Positions 8,955 to 21,560 of a stretch of DNA of 46,838 nucleotides are shown piece by piece; within the stretch, counting starts at the first letter, position 1; each line of letters starts with the position of its first letter. Where the stretch lies: assembly GCF_000003605.2 (NCBI RefSeq), contig NW_003148188.1, forward strand, positions 1 to 46,838. The letters run 5' to 3'. The notes under the pieces are model-generated. The model had not been told where the DNA came from. It was given only the letters and a program-made list of their open reading frames with translations, and did no database searches. The position numbers and the translations under genes were made by a program. The DNA is from Saccoglossus kowalevskii. Taxonomy: Eukaryota > Hemichordata > Enteropneusta > Harrimaniidae.

Positions 8955-10733
8955 TGGTACACCTCATAGATTCTAGGTGTTAGTGGAGTGAAATATATTG
9001 ATTGGAACACCTCATAGATTCTAGGTGTTAGTGGAGTGAATTATATTGATTGGAACACCTCATAGATTATCGGCGTTAGTGGAGTGAATTATATTGATTG
9101 GAACACCTCATAGATTCTAGGCGTTAGTGGAGTGAATAATATCGATTGGAACACCTCATATATTCTAGGTGTTAGTGGAGTGAATTATATTGATTGGAAC
9201 ACTTCATAGATACTAGGTGTTAGTGGAGTGAATTATATTGATTGGAACACCTCGTAGATTCTAGGCGTTAGTGGAGTGAATTATATTGATTGGTACACCT
9301 CATAGATTCTAGGTGTTAGTGGAGTGAATTATATTGATTGGAACACCTCATAGATTCTAGGCGTTAGTGGAGTGAATAATATTGATTGGAACACCTCATA
9401 GATTCTAGGCGTTAGTGGAGTGAATTATATTGATTGGTACACCTCATAGATTCTAGGCGTTAGTGGAGTGAATTATATTGATTGGAACACCTCATAGATT
9501 CTAGGTGTTAGTGGAGTAAATTATATTGATTTGAACACCTCATAGATTCTAGGCGTGAGTGGAGTGAATTATATTGATTGGAACACCTCATAGATTCTAG
9601 GCGTTAGTGGAGTGAATTATATTGATTGGAACACCTCATAGATTATAGGCGTTAGTGGAGTGAATAATATTGATTGGAACACCTCATAGATTCTAGGCGT
9701 TAGTGGAGTGAATTATATTGATTGGTACACCTCATAGATTCTAGGCGTTAGTGGAGTGAATTATATTGATTGGAACACCTCATAGATTCTAGGCGTTAGT
9801 GGAGTGAATAATATTGATTGGAACACCTCATAGATTCTAGGCGTTAGTGGAGTGAATTATATTGATTGGTACACCTCATAGATTCTAGGCGTTAGTGGAG
9901 TGAATTATATTGATTGGAACACCTCATAGATTCTAGGCGTTAGTGGAGTGAATAATATTGATTGGAACATCTCATAGATTCTAGGCGTTAGTGGAGTGAA
10001 TAATATCGATTGGAACACCTCATATATTCTAGGTGTTAGTGGAGTGAATTATATTGATTGGAACACTTCATAGATTCTAGGTGTTAGTGGAGTGAATTAT
10101 ATTGATTGGAACACCTCATAGATTCTAGGTGTTAGTGGAGTGAATTATATTGATTAGAACACCTCATAGATTCTAGGCGTTAGTGGAGTGAATAATATCG
10201 ATTGGAACACCTCATAGATTCTAGGTGTTAGTGGAGTGAATTATATTGATTGGAACACCTCATAGATTCTAGGCGTTAGTGGAGTGAATATTATCGATTG
10301 GAACACCTCATATATTCTAGGTGTTAGTGGAGTGAATTATATTGATTGGAACACTTCATATATTCTAGGTGTTAGTGGAGTGAATTATATTGATTGGAAC
10401 ACCTCATAGATTCTAGGTGTTAGTGGAGTGAATTATATTGATTGGAACACCTCATAGATTCTAGGCGTTAGTGGAGTGAATAATATCGATTGGAACACCT
10501 CATATATTCTAGGTGTTAGTGGAGTGAATTATATTGATTGGAACACTTCATAGATTCTAGGAGTTAGTGGAGTGAATTATATTGTTTGGAACACATCGAT
10601 TCTAGGCGTTAGTGGAGTGAATATTATTGATTGGAACACCTCATAGATTCTAGGCGTTAGTGGAGTGAATAATATTGATTGGAACACCTCATAGATTCTA
10701 GGCGTTAGTGGAGTGAATTATATTGATTGGAAC
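8955..10733 (+). repeat. 1.78-kb segment shared with 39,950-41,728 (offset 30,995)
   Basis: This is the longest clean long-range match I found. Landmarks at constant offset include AAATAT (8,991 and 39,986), ATTATCGG (9,066 and 40,061), GATTATAGG (9,641 and 40,636), GATTAGAAC (10,152 and 41,147) and the 45-bp GTTTGG unit (10,584 and 41,579). Reading both, I count about ten substitutions and no net indel. It begins where one copy has GGTAC and the other GGAAC. It ends where this copy has ACACTTC and the other ACACCTC. Confidence 0.9.
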
Positions 10734-12790
10734 ACTTCATAGATTCTAGGCGTGAGTGGAGTGAATTATATTGTTTGGAACACATCGATTCTAGGTGTTA
10801 GTGGAGTGAATTATATTGATTGGAACACTTCATAGATTATAAGTGTTAGGGGAGTGAATTATATTGATTTGAACACCTCATAGATTCTAGGCGTTAGTGG
10901 AGTGAATTATATTGATTGGAACACCTCATATATTCTAGGCGTTAGTGGAGTGAATAATATTGATTGGAACACCTCATAGATTCTAGGCGTTAGTGGAGTG
11001 AATTATATTGATTGGTACACCTCATAGATTCTAGGCGTTAGTGGAGTGAATTATATTGATTGGAACACCTCGTAGATTCTAGGCGTTAGTGGAGTGAATT
11101 ATATTGATTGGTACACCTCATAGATTCCAGGTTTTAGTGGAGTGAATTATATTGATTGGAACACCTCATAGCTTCTAGGCGTTAGTGGAGTGAATAATAT
11201 TGATTGGAACACCTCATAGATTCTAGGCGGTAGTGGAGTGAATTATATTGATTGGTACACCTCATAGATTCTAGGTGTTAGTGGAGTGAAATATATTGAT
11301 TGGAACACCTCATAGATTCTAGGTGTTAGTGGAGTGAATTATATTGATTGGAACACCTCATAGATTATCGGCGTTAGTGGAGTGAATTATATTGATTGGA
11401 ACACCTCATAGATTCTAGGCGTTAGTGGAGTGAATAATATCGATTGGAACACCTCATATATTCTAGGTGTTAGTGGAGTGAATTATATTGATTGGAACAC
11501 TTCATGGATTCTAGGCGTGAGTGGAGTGAATTATATTGATTGCAACACCTCATAGATTCTAGGCGTGAGTGGAGTGAATTATATTCATTGGAACACATAG
11601 ATTCTAGGCGTTAGTGGAGTGAATTATATTTATTGGAACACCTCATAGATTCTAGGTGTTAGTGGAGTGAATTATATTGATTGGAACACTTCATATATTC
11701 TAGGTGTTAGTGGAGTGAATTATATTGATTGGAACACCTCATAGATTCTAGGTGTTAGTGGAGTGAATTATATTGATTGGAACACCTCATAGATTCTAGG
11801 CGTTAGTGGAGCGAATAATATCGATTGGAACACCTCATATATTCTAGGTGTTAGTGGAGTGAATTATATTGATTGGAACACTTCATAGATTCTAGGAGTT
11901 AGTGGAGTGAATTATATTGTTTGGAACACATCGATTCTAGGCGTTAGTGGAGTGAATATTATTGATTGGAACACCTCATAGATTCTAGGCGTTAGTGGAG
12001 TGAATAATATTGATTGGAACACCTCATAGATTCTAGGCGTTAGTGGAGTGAATTATATTGATTGGAACACTTCATAGATTCTAGGCGTGAGTGGAGTGAA
12101 TTATATTGTTTGGAACACATCGATTCTAGGTGTTAGTGGAGTGAATTATATTGATTGGAACACTTCATAGATTATAAGTGTTAGTGGAGTGAATTATATT
12201 GATTTGAACACCTCATAGATTCTAGGCGTTAGTGGAGTGAATTATATTGATTGGAACACCTCATATATTCTAGGCGTTAGTGGAGTGAATAATATTGATT
12301 GGAACACCTCATAGATTCTAGGCGTTAGTGGAGTGAATTATATTGATTGGTACACCTCATAGATTCTAGGCGTTAGTGGAGTGAATTATATTGATTGGAA
12401 CACCTCGTAGATTCTAGGCGTTAGTGGAGTGAATTATATTGATTGGTACACCTCATAGATTCCAGGTTTTAGTGGAGTGAATTATATTGATTGGTACACC
12501 TCATAGCTTCTAGGCGTTAGTGGAGTGAATTATATTGATTGGTACACCTCATAGATTCTAGGTGTTAGTGGAGTGAAATATATTGATTGGAACACCTCAT
12601 AGATTTTAGGTGTTAGTGGAGTGAATTATATTGATTGGAACACCTCATAGATTATCGGCGTTAGTGGAGTGAATTATATTGATTGGAACACCTCATAGAT
12701 TCTAGGCGTTAGTGGAGTGAATAATATCGATTGGAACACCTCATATATTCTAGGTGTTAGTGGAGTGAATTATATTGATTGGAACACTTC
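10310..12790 (+). repeat. 28-unit composite repeat, 1,335-bp spacing, abutting tandem copies
   Basis: Copy one is 10,310-11,644 and copy two begins at 11,645. Landmarks at 1,335 bp are ACACTTCATATATTC, GGAGTTAG (10,560 and 11,895), ATTATAAGTG (10,836 and 12,171), GATTCCAGG (11,123 and 12,458) and CATAGCTTC (near 11,167 and 12,502). After CATAGCTTC the spacing falls to 1,287, so copy two lacks exactly one monomer. The full period is 28 monomers less nine bases, explained by three 45-bp units. Partial further copies begin at 22,415 (GGAGTTAG) and 27,790 (ATTATAAGTG). Confidence 0.88.
11586..11630 (+). repeat. 45-bp monomer variant with ACACATAGATTC
   Basis: A second 45-bp form has ACACATAGATTC in place of ACACCTCATAGATTC. 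It is followed by a unit that starts TATTGG (ATTTATTGG) instead of GATTGG. The pair recurs near 25,550, 32,510, 37,803 and 45,082, and a further-shortened version (AAACACAGATTC) lies near 20,294. A related form followed by GGCATTAG lies near 19,860, 26,110, 37,707 and 44,651. Confidence 0.88.
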
Positions 12791-13545
12791 ATAGATACTA
12801 GGTGTTAGTGGAGTGAATTATATTGATTGGAACACCTCGTAGATTCTAGGTGTTAGTGGAGTGAATTATATTGATTGGAACACCTCATAGATTCTAGGCG
12901 TTAGTGGAGTGAATTATATTGATTGGAACACCTCATAGATTCTAGGCGTTAGTGGAGTGAATTATATTGATTGGAACACCTCATAGATTCTAGGCGTTAG
13001 TGGAGTGAATTATATTGTTTGGAACACATCGATTCTAGGCGTTAGTGGAGTGAATTATATTGATTGGAACACCTCATAGATTCTAGGCGTTAGTGGAGTG
13101 AATAATATTGATTGGAACACCTCATAGATTCTAGGCGTTAGTGGAGTGAATTATATTGATTGGAACACTTCATAGATTCTAGGCGTGAGTGGAGTGAATT
13201 ATATTGTTTGGAACACATTGATTCTAGGTGTTAGTGGAGTGTATTATATTGATTGGAACACTTCATAGATTCTAAGTGTTAGTGGAGTGAATTATATTGA
13301 TTTGAACACCTCGTAGATTCTAGGCGTTAGTGGAGTGAATTATATTGATTGGAACACCTCATATATTCTAGGCGTTAGTGGAGTGAATAATATTGATTGG
13401 AACACCTCATAGATTCTAGGCGTTAGTGGAGTGAATTATATTGATTGGTACACCTCATAGATTCTAGGCGTTAGTGGAGTGAATTATATTGATTGGAACA
13501 CCTCGTAGATTCTAGGCGTTAGTGGAGTGAATTATATTGATTGGT
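12570..13545 (+). repeat. Segment shared with 28,191-29,166 (offset 15,621)
   Basis: Landmarks at one offset are AAATAT (12,576 and 28,197), GATTTTAGG (12,602 and 28,223), ATTATCGG, the GATACTAGG unit, the 45-bp GTTTGG unit (13,017 and 28,638) and the rare GTGTATTATATT unit (13,241 and 28,862). One informative difference is GGCGTTAG at 13,041 against GGCGTCAG at 28,662. Confidence 0.87.
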
Positions 13546-14022
13546 ACACCTTATATATTCTAGATGTTAGTGGAGTGAATAATATTGATTGGAACACCTC
13601 ATAGATTCTAGGCGTTAGTGGAGTGAATTATATTGATTGGAACACTTCATAGATTCTAGGCGTGAGTGGAGTGAATTATATTGTTTGGAACACATCGATT
13701 CTAGGTGTTAGTGGAGTGTATTATATTGATTGGAACACTTCATAGATTCTAAGTGTTAGTGGAGTGAATTATATTGATTTGAACACCTCGTAGATTCTAG
13801 GCGTTAGTGGAGTGAATTATATTGATTGGAACACCTCATATATTCTAGGCGTAAGTGGAGTGAATAATATTGATTGGAACACCTCATAGATTCTAGGCGT
13901 TAGTGGAGTGAATTATATTGATTGGTACACCTCATAGATTCTAGGCGTTAGTGGAGTGAATTATATTGATTGGAACACCTCGTAGATTCTAGGCGTTAGT
14001 GGAGTGAATTATATTGATTGGA
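13090..14022 (+). repeat. 10-unit composite repeat, 477-bp spacing, two abutting copies
   Basis: Copy one is 13,090-13,566 and copy two 13,567-14,022. The spacing is ten monomers less three, from one 45-bp unit per copy. Each contains GGCGTGAG, GTTTGG, the rare GTGTATTATATT (13,241 and 13,718), GATTCTAAGTG, GATTTGAAC with CTCGTAG, CATATATTC and GGTAC. The same order occurs singly near 15.7-16.1 kb and 28.8-29.1 kb. Differences include ACACATTGATTC in copy one against ACACATCGATTC in copy two, a CG to TG change. Confidence 0.88.
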
Positions 14023-15499
14023 ACACCTCATAGATTCTAGGCGTTAGTGGAGTGAATTATATTGATTGGAACACCTCATAGATTCTAGGCGTTAGTGGAG
14101 TGAATAATATTGATTGGAACACCTCATAGATTCTAGGCGTTAGTGGAGTGAATTATATTGATTGGAACACCTCATAGATTCTAGGCGTTAGTGGAGTGAA
14201 TAATATTGATTGGAACACCTCATAGATTCTAGGCGTTAGTGGAGTGAATAATATTGATTGGAACACCTCATAGATTCTAGGCGTTAGTGGAGTGAATTAT
14301 ATTGATTGGAACACCTCATAGATTCTAGGTGTTAGTGGAGTGAATTATATTGATTGGAACACCTCATAGATTCTAGGTGTTAGTGGAGTGAATTATATTG
14401 ATTGGAACACCTCATAGATTCTAGGCGTTAGTGGAGTGAATTATATTGATTGGTACACCTCATAGATTCTAGGCGTTAGTGGAGTGAATTATATTGATTG
14501 GAACACCTCATAGATTCTAAGCGTTAGTGGAGTGAATTATATTGATTGGTACACCTCATAGATTCTAGGTGTTAGTGGAGTGAATAATATTGATTGGAAC
14601 ACCTCATAGATTTTAGGCGATAGTGGAGTGAATTATATTGATTGGTACACCTCATAGATTCTAGGTGTTAGTGGAGTGAAATATATTGATTGGAACACCT
14701 CATAGATTCTAGGTGTTAGTGGAGTGAATTATATTGATTGGAACACCTCATAGATTATCGGCGTTAGTGGAGTGAATTATATTGATTGGAACACCTCATA
14801 GATTCTAGGCGTTAGTGGAGTGAATAATATTGATTGGAACACCTCATAGATTCTAGGCGTTAGTGGAGTGAATTATATTGATTGGTACACCTCATAGATT
14901 CTAGGCGTTAGTGGAGTGAATTATATTGATTGGAACACCTCATAGATTCTAGGCGTTAGTGGAGTGAATAATATTGATTGGAACACCTCATAGATTCTAG
15001 GCGTTAGTGGAGTGAATTATATTGATTGGTACACCTCATAGATTCTAGGCGTTAGTGGAGTGAATTATATTGATTGGAACACCTCATAGATTCTTGGCGT
15101 TAGTGGAGTGAATTATATTGATTGGAACACCTCATAGATTCTAGGCGTTAGTGGAGTGAATTATATTGATTGGAACACCTCATAGATTCTAGGCGTTAGT
15201 GGAGTGAATAATATTGATTGGAACACCTCATAGATTCTAGGCATTAGTGGAGTGAATTATATTGATTGGTACACCTCATAGATTCTAGGCGTTAGTGGAG
15301 TGAATTATATTGATTGGAACACCTCATAGATTCTAGGCGTTAGTGGAGTGAATAATATTGATTGGAACACCTCATAGATTCTAGGCGTTAGTGGAGTGAA
15401 TTATATTGATTGGTACACCTCATAGATTCTAGGCGTTAGTGGAGTGAATTATATTGATTGGAACACCTCATAGATTCTAGGCGTTAGTGGAGTGAATAA

Positions 15500-16300
15500 T
15501 ATTGATTGGAACACCTCATAGATTCTAGGCGTTAGTGGAGTGAATTATATTGATTGGAACACCTCATAGATTCTAGGCGTTAGTGGAGTGAATTATATTG
15601 TTTGGAACACATCGATTCTAGGCGTCAGTGGAGTGAATTATATTGATTGGAACACCTCATAGATTCTAGGCGTTAGTGGAGTGAATAATATTGATTGGAA
15701 CACCTCATAGATTCTAGGCGTTAGTGGAGTGAATTATATTGATTGGAACACTTCATAGATTCTAGGCGTGAGTGGAGTGAATTATATTGTTTGGAACACA
15801 TCGATTCTAGGTGTTAGTGGAGTGTATTATATTGATTGGAACACTTCATAGATTCTAAGTGTTAGTGGAGTGAATTATATTGATTTGAACACCTCGTAGA
15901 TTCTAGGCGTTAGTGGAGTGAATTATATTGATTGGAACACCTCATATATTCTAGGCGTTAGTGGAGTGAATAATATTGATTGGAACACCTCATAGATTCT
16001 AGGCGTTAGTGGAGTGAATTATATTGATTGGTACACCTCATAGATTCTAGGCGTTAGTGGAGTGAATTATATTGATTGGAACACCTCGTAGATTCTAGGC
16101 GTTAGTGGAGTGACTTATATTGATTGGTACACCTCATAGATTCTAGATGTTAGTGGAGTGAATTATATTGATTGGAACACCTCATAGATTCTAGGCGTTA
16201 GTGGAGTGAATAATATTGATTGGAACACCTCATAGTCTCTAGGCGTTAGTGGAGTGAATTATATTGATTGGTACACCTCATAGATTCTAGGCGTGAGTGG
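15500..16300 (+). repeat. Segment shared with 28,538-29,338 (offset 13,038)
   Basis: The rare GGCGTCAG variant (15,624 and 28,662) and GTGTATTATATT (15,824 and 28,862) align at this offset. So do unusual bases in CATAGTCTCTAGG (16,233) and CATAGACTCTAGG (29,271), which differ from each other by one base. After about 16,300 the offset drops by 48, meaning one monomer more in this copy. Confidence 0.86.
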
Positions 16301-16389
16301 AGTGAATTATATTGATTGGTACACCTCATAGATTCTAGGTGTTAGTGGAGTGAATTATATTGATTGGAACACCTCATAGATTCTAGGTG

Positions 16390-16800
16390 TTAGTGGAGTG
16401 AATTATATTGATTTGAACACCTCATAGATTCTAGGCGTGAGTGGAGTGAATTATATTGATAGGAACACCTCATAGATTCTAGGCGTTAGTGGAGTGAATT
16501 ATATTGATTGGAACACCTCATAGATTCTAGGCGTTAGTGGAGTGAATAATATTGATTGGAACACCTCATAGATTCTAGGCGTTAGTGGAGTGAATTATAT
16601 TGATTGGTACACCTCATAGATTCTAGGCGTTAGTGGAGTGAATTATATTGATTGGAACACCTCATAGATTCTAGGCGTTAGTGGAGTGAATAATATTGAT
16701 TGGAACACCTCATAGATTCTAGGCGTTAGTGGATTGAATTATATTGATTGGTACACCTCATAGATTCTAGGCATTAGTGGAGTGAATTATATTGATTGGA
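16390..16800 (+). repeat. Segment shared with 39,351-39,761 (offset 22,961)
   Basis: The match is supported by GATAGGAAC (16,458 and 39,420), GTGGATTGAAT (GGATTG at 16,731 and 39,692) and GGTAC with GGCATTAG (GCATTAG at 16,771 and 39,732). The one-base difference in offset at the first landmark is explained by a lost C in AACACTCATAG at 39,427 in the other copy. Confidence 0.85.
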
Positions 16801-16899
16801 ACACCTCATAGATTCTAGGTGTTAGAGGAGTGAATTATATTGATTGGAACACTTCCTAGATTTTAGGCGTTAGTGGAGTGAATAATATGATTGGAACAC

Positions 16900-16995
16900 C
16901 ACATAGATTCTAGTCGTTAGTGGAGTGAATTATATTGATTGGAACACTTCAAAGATTCTAGGCGTTAGTGGAGTGAATTATATTGATTGGAACAC
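16900..16995 (+). repeat. Two-unit module ACCACATAG with CTAGTCGTTAG, then CTTCAAAG
   Basis: One unit has ACCACATAG and CTAGTCGTTAG, and the next has ACACTTCAAAGATTC. The CTTCAAAG landmark is at 16,948, 20,435, 32,649, 37,948, 45,225 and 46,092. Three of the six (32.6, 37.9 and 45.2 kb) are preceded by the 45-bp ACACATAG unit and an ATTTATTGG unit; at 20.4 kb the preceding short unit is further reduced (AAACACAGATTC). This copy sits in a slightly irregular stretch: AATATGATTGG lacks a T near 16,888 and AACACTCATAG lacks a C near 16,995. Confidence 0.85.
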
Positions 16996-17319
16996 TCATA
17001 GATTCTAGGCGTTAGTGGAGTGAATTATATTGATTGGAACACCTAATAGATTCTAGGTGTTAGTGGAGTGAATTATATTGATTGGAACACCTCATAGATT
17101 CTAGGTGTTAGTGGAGTGAATTATATTGATTGGAACACTTCATGGATTCTAGGCGTGAGTGGAGTGAATTATATTGATTGCAACACCTCATAGATTCTAG
17201 GTGTTAGTGGAGTGAATTATATTGATTGGAACACCTCATAGATTCTAGGCATTAGTGGAGTGAATTATATTGATTGGAACACCTCATAGATTCTAGGTGT
17301 TAGTGGAGTGAATTATATT

Positions 17320-17370
17320 GATTGGAACACCTCATAGATTCTAGGTGTTAGTGGAGTGATGAATTATATT
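17320..17370 (+). repeat. 51-bp monomer variant with GTGATGAATT
   Basis: This unit has three extra bases: GAGTGAATT becomes GAGTGATGAATT, which reads as a tandem copy of TGA. The class recurs near 44,438, 45,684 and 46,551, always next to GGTGTT units and followed by a GGCGTT or GGCATT unit with AATAATATCG. It explains the plus three in the 867-bp period. Confidence 0.9.
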
Positions 17371-17689
17371 GATTGGAACACCTCATAGATTCTAGGCGTT
17401 AGTGGAGTGAATAATATCGATTGGAACACCTCATAGATTCTAGGTGTTAGTGGAGTGAATTATATTGATTGGAACACCTCATAGATTCTAGGTGTTAGTG
17501 GAGTGAATTATATTGATTGGAACACTTCATAGATTCTAGGCGTGAGTGGAGTGAATTATATTGATTGCAACACCTCATAGATTCTAGGTGTTAGTGGAGT
17601 GAATAATATTGATTGGAACACCTCATAGATTCTAGGTGTTAGTGGAGTGAATTATATTGATTGGAACACTTCATAGATTCTAGGCGTTT

Positions 17690-19672
17690 GTGGAGTGAAT
17701 TATATTGATTGGAACACTTCATAGATTCTAGGCGTGAGTGGAGTGAATTATATTGATTGGAACACTTCATAGATTCTAGGCGTTAGTGGAGTGAATTATA
17801 TTGATTGGAACACTTCATAGATTCTAGGCATTAGTGGAGTGAATTATATTGATTGGAACACCTCATAGATTATCGGTGTTAGTGGAGTGAATTATATTGA
17901 TTGGAACACCTCATAGATTCTAGGCGTTAGTGGAGTGAATAATATCGATTGGAACACCTCATATATTCTAGGTGTTAGTGGAGTGAATTATATTGATTGG
18001 AACACTTCATAGATACTAGGTGTTAGTGGAGTGAATTATATTGATTAGAACACCTCGTAGATTCTAGGTGTTAGTGGAGTGAATTATATTGATTGGAACA
18101 CCTCATAGATTCTAGGCGTTAGTGGAGTGAATTATATTGATTGGAACACCTCATAGATTCTAGGCGTTAGTGGAGTGAATTATATTGATTGGAACACTTC
18201 ATAGATTCTAGGCGTTAGTGGAGTGAATTATATTGATTGGAACAATTCATAGATTCTAGGCATTAGTGGAGTGAATTATATTGATTGGAACACTTCATAG
18301 ATTCTAGGCGTTAGTGGAGTGAATTATATTGATTGGAACACTTCATAGATTCTAGGCGTGAGTGGAGTGAATTATATTGATTGGAACACCTCATAGATTC
18401 TAGGCGTGAGTGGAGTGAATTATATTGTTTGGAACACATCGATTCTAGGCGTTAGTGGAGTGAATTATATTGATTGGAACACCTCATAGATTCTAGGCGT
18501 TAGTGGAGTGAATTATATTGATTGGAACACTTCATAGATTCTAGGTGTTAGTGGAGTGAATTATATTGATTGGAACACCTCATAGATTCTAGGCGTTAGT
18601 GGAGTGAATTATATTGATTGGAACACCTCATAGATTCTAGGTGTTAGTGGAGTGAATTATATTGATTGGAACACCTCATAGATTCTAGGCGTTAGTGGAG
18701 TGAATTATATTGATTGGAACACTTCATAGATTCTAGGCGTTAGTGGAGTGAATTATATTGATTGGAACACTTCATAGATTCTAGGCGTTAGTGGAGTGAA
18801 TTATATTGATTGGAACACTTCATAGATTCTAGGCATTAGTGGAGTGAATTATATTGATTGGAACACCTCATAGATTATCGGTGTTAGTGGAGTGAATTAT
18901 ATTGATTGGAACACCTCATAGATTCTAGGCGTTAGTGGAGTGAATAATATCGATTGGAACACCTCATATATTCTAGGTGTTAGTGGAGTGAATTATATTG
19001 ATTGGAACACTTCATAGATACTAGGTGTTAGTGGAGTGAATTATATTGATTAGAACACCTCGTAGATTCTAGGTGTTAGTGGAGTGAATTATATTGATTG
19101 GAACACCTCATAGATTCTAGGCGTTAGTGGAGTGAATTATATTGATTGGAACACCTCATAGATTCTAGGCGTTAGTGGAGTGAATTATATTGATTGGAAC
19201 ACTTCATAGATTCTAGGCGTTAGTGGAGTGAATTATATTGATTGGAACAATTCATAGATTCTAGGCATTAGTGGAGTGAATTATATTGATTGGAACACTT
19301 CATAGATTCTAGGCGTTAGTGGAGTGAATTATATTGATTGGAACACTTCATAGATTCTAGGCGTGAGTGGAGTGAATTATATTGATTGGAACACCTCATA
19401 GATTCTAGGCGTTAGTGGAGTGAATTATATTGTTTGGAACACATCGATTCTAGGCGTTAGTGGAGTGAATTATATTGATTGGAACACCTCATAGATTCTA
19501 GGCGTTAGTGGAGTGAATTATATTGATTGGAACACTTCATAGATTCTAGGTGTTAGTGGAGTGAATTATATTGATTGGAACACCTCATAGATTCTAGGCG
19601 TTAGTGGAGTGAATTATATTGATTGGAACACCTCATAGATTCTAGGTGTTAGTGGAGTGAATTATATTGATT
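17690..19672 (+). repeat. 21-unit composite repeat, 1,005-bp spacing, tandem
   Basis: Copy one is about 17,690-18,667 and copy two 18,695-19,672. Matched landmarks are TATCGGTG (17,871 and 18,876), GATTAGAAC with CTCGTAG (18,043 and 19,048), AACAATTCATAG with GGCATTAG, and the GTTTGG unit (18,427 and 19,432). The period is 21 monomers less three. Differences include GGCGTGAG against GGCGTTAG just before the GTTTGG unit. The copies end where the second turns to GGTAC. Confidence 0.88.
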
Positions 19673-20869
19673 GGTACACCTCATAGATTCTAGGCGTGAG
19701 TGGAGTGAATTATATTGTTTGGAACACCTCATAGATTCTAGGCGTGAGTGGAGTGAATTATATTGTTTGGAACACATCGATTCTAGTGTTAGTGGAGTGA
19801 ATTATATTGATTGGAACACTTCATAGATTCTAGGCGTGAGTGGAGTGAATTGTATTGATTGGAACACATAGATTCTAGGCATTAGTGGAGTGAATTATAT
19901 TGATTGGAACACCTCATAGATTCTAGGTGTTAGTGGAGTGAATTATATTGATTTGAACACCTCATAGATTCTAGGCGTGAGTGGAGTGAATGATATTGAT
20001 TGGAACACCTCATAGATTCTAGGCGTTAGTGGAGTGAATTATATTGATTGGAACACCTCATAGATTCTAGGCGTTAGTGGAGTGAATTATATTGATTGGA
20101 ACACCTCATAGATTCTAGGCGTTAGTGGAGTGAATTATATTGATTGGAAGACCTAATAGATTCTAGGTGTTAGTGGAGTGAATTATATTGATTGGAACAC
20201 CTCATAGATTCTAGGCGTTAGTGGAGTGAATTATATTGATTGGAACACATCATAGATTCTAGGTGTTAGTGGAGTGAATTATATTGATTGAAACACAGAT
20301 TCTAGGCGTTAGTGGAGTGAATTATATTTATTGGAACACCTCATAGATTCTAGGTGTTAGTGGAGTGAATTATATTGATTGGAACACCACATAGATTCTA
20401 GTCGTTAGTGGAGTGAATTATATTGATTGGAACACTTCAAAGATTCTAGGCGTTAGTGGAGTGAATTATATTGATTGGAACACCTCATAGATTCTAGGCG
20501 TTAGTGGAGTGAATTATATTGATTGGAACACTTCATAGATTCTAGGCGTTAGTGGAGTGAATTATATTGATTGGAACACCTAATAGATTCTAGGTGTTAG
20601 TGGAGTGAATTATATTGATTGGAACACCTCACAGATTCTAGGCGTTAGTGGAGTGAATTATATTGATTGGAACACCTCATAGATTCTAGGTGTTAGTGGA
20701 GTGAATTATTTTGATTGGAACACCTCATAGATTCTAGGCGTTAGTGGAGTGAATTATATTGATTTGAACACCTCATAGATTCTAGGCGTTAGTGGAGTGA
20801 ATAATATTGATTGGAACACCTCATAGATTCTAGGCGTTAGTGGAGTGAATTATATTGATTGGAACACCT

Positions 20870-21560
20870 CATAGATTCTAGGTGTTAGTGGAGTGAATTA
20901 TATTTATTGGAACACCTCATAGATTCTAGGCGTTAGTGGAGTGAATTATATTGATTGGAACACCTCATAGATTCTAGGTGTTAGTGGAGTGAATTATATT
21001 GATTTGAACACCTCATACATTCTAGGTGTTAGTGGAGTGAATAATATTGATTGGAACATCTCATAGATTCTAAGTGTTAGTGGAGTGAATTATATTGATT
21101 GGAACACCTCATAGATTCTAGGCGTTAGTGGAGTGAATTATATTGATTGGAACACCTCATAGATTCTAGGTGTTAGTGGAGTGAATTATATTGATTGGAA
21201 CACCTCGTAGATTCTAGGTGTTAGTGGAGTGAATTATATTGATTGGAACACCTCATAGATTCTAGGTGTTAGTGGAGTGAATAATATTGATTGGAACATC
21301 TCATAGATTCTAGGTGTTAGTGGAGTGAATTATATTGATTGGAACACCTCATAGATTCTAGGCGTTAGTGGAGTGAATTATATTGATTGGAACACCTCAT
21401 AGATTCTAGGTGTTAGTGGAGTGAATTATATTGATTGGAACACCTCATAGATTCTAGGTGTTAGTGGAGTGAATTATATTGATTGGAACACCTCATAGAT
21501 TCTAGGTGTTAGTGGAGTGAATTATATTGATTGGAACAATTCATAGATTCTAGGCGTGAG
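20870..21560 (+). repeat. Segment shared with 23.07-23.71 kb (offset 2,199, then 2,247, then 2,151)
   Basis: The ATTTATTGG unit (20,903 and 23,102) and CTCATACATTC (TACATT at 21,016 and 23,215) align at 2,199. GGAACATCTC (21,294 and 23,541) aligns at 2,247, and AACAATTC (21,535 and 23,686) at 2,151. Each step is a whole multiple of 48, so the copies differ by gain of one monomer (the CTCATTGATTC region near 23,450) and loss of two. Confidence 0.84.

Noticed and set aside
16850-17000. A third assembly-error cluster
   Set aside because: Only two single-base losses and several substitutions occur here, and most of the substitutions (ACCACATAG, CTAGTCG, CTTCAAAG) recur in five other places, so they are genuine variants.
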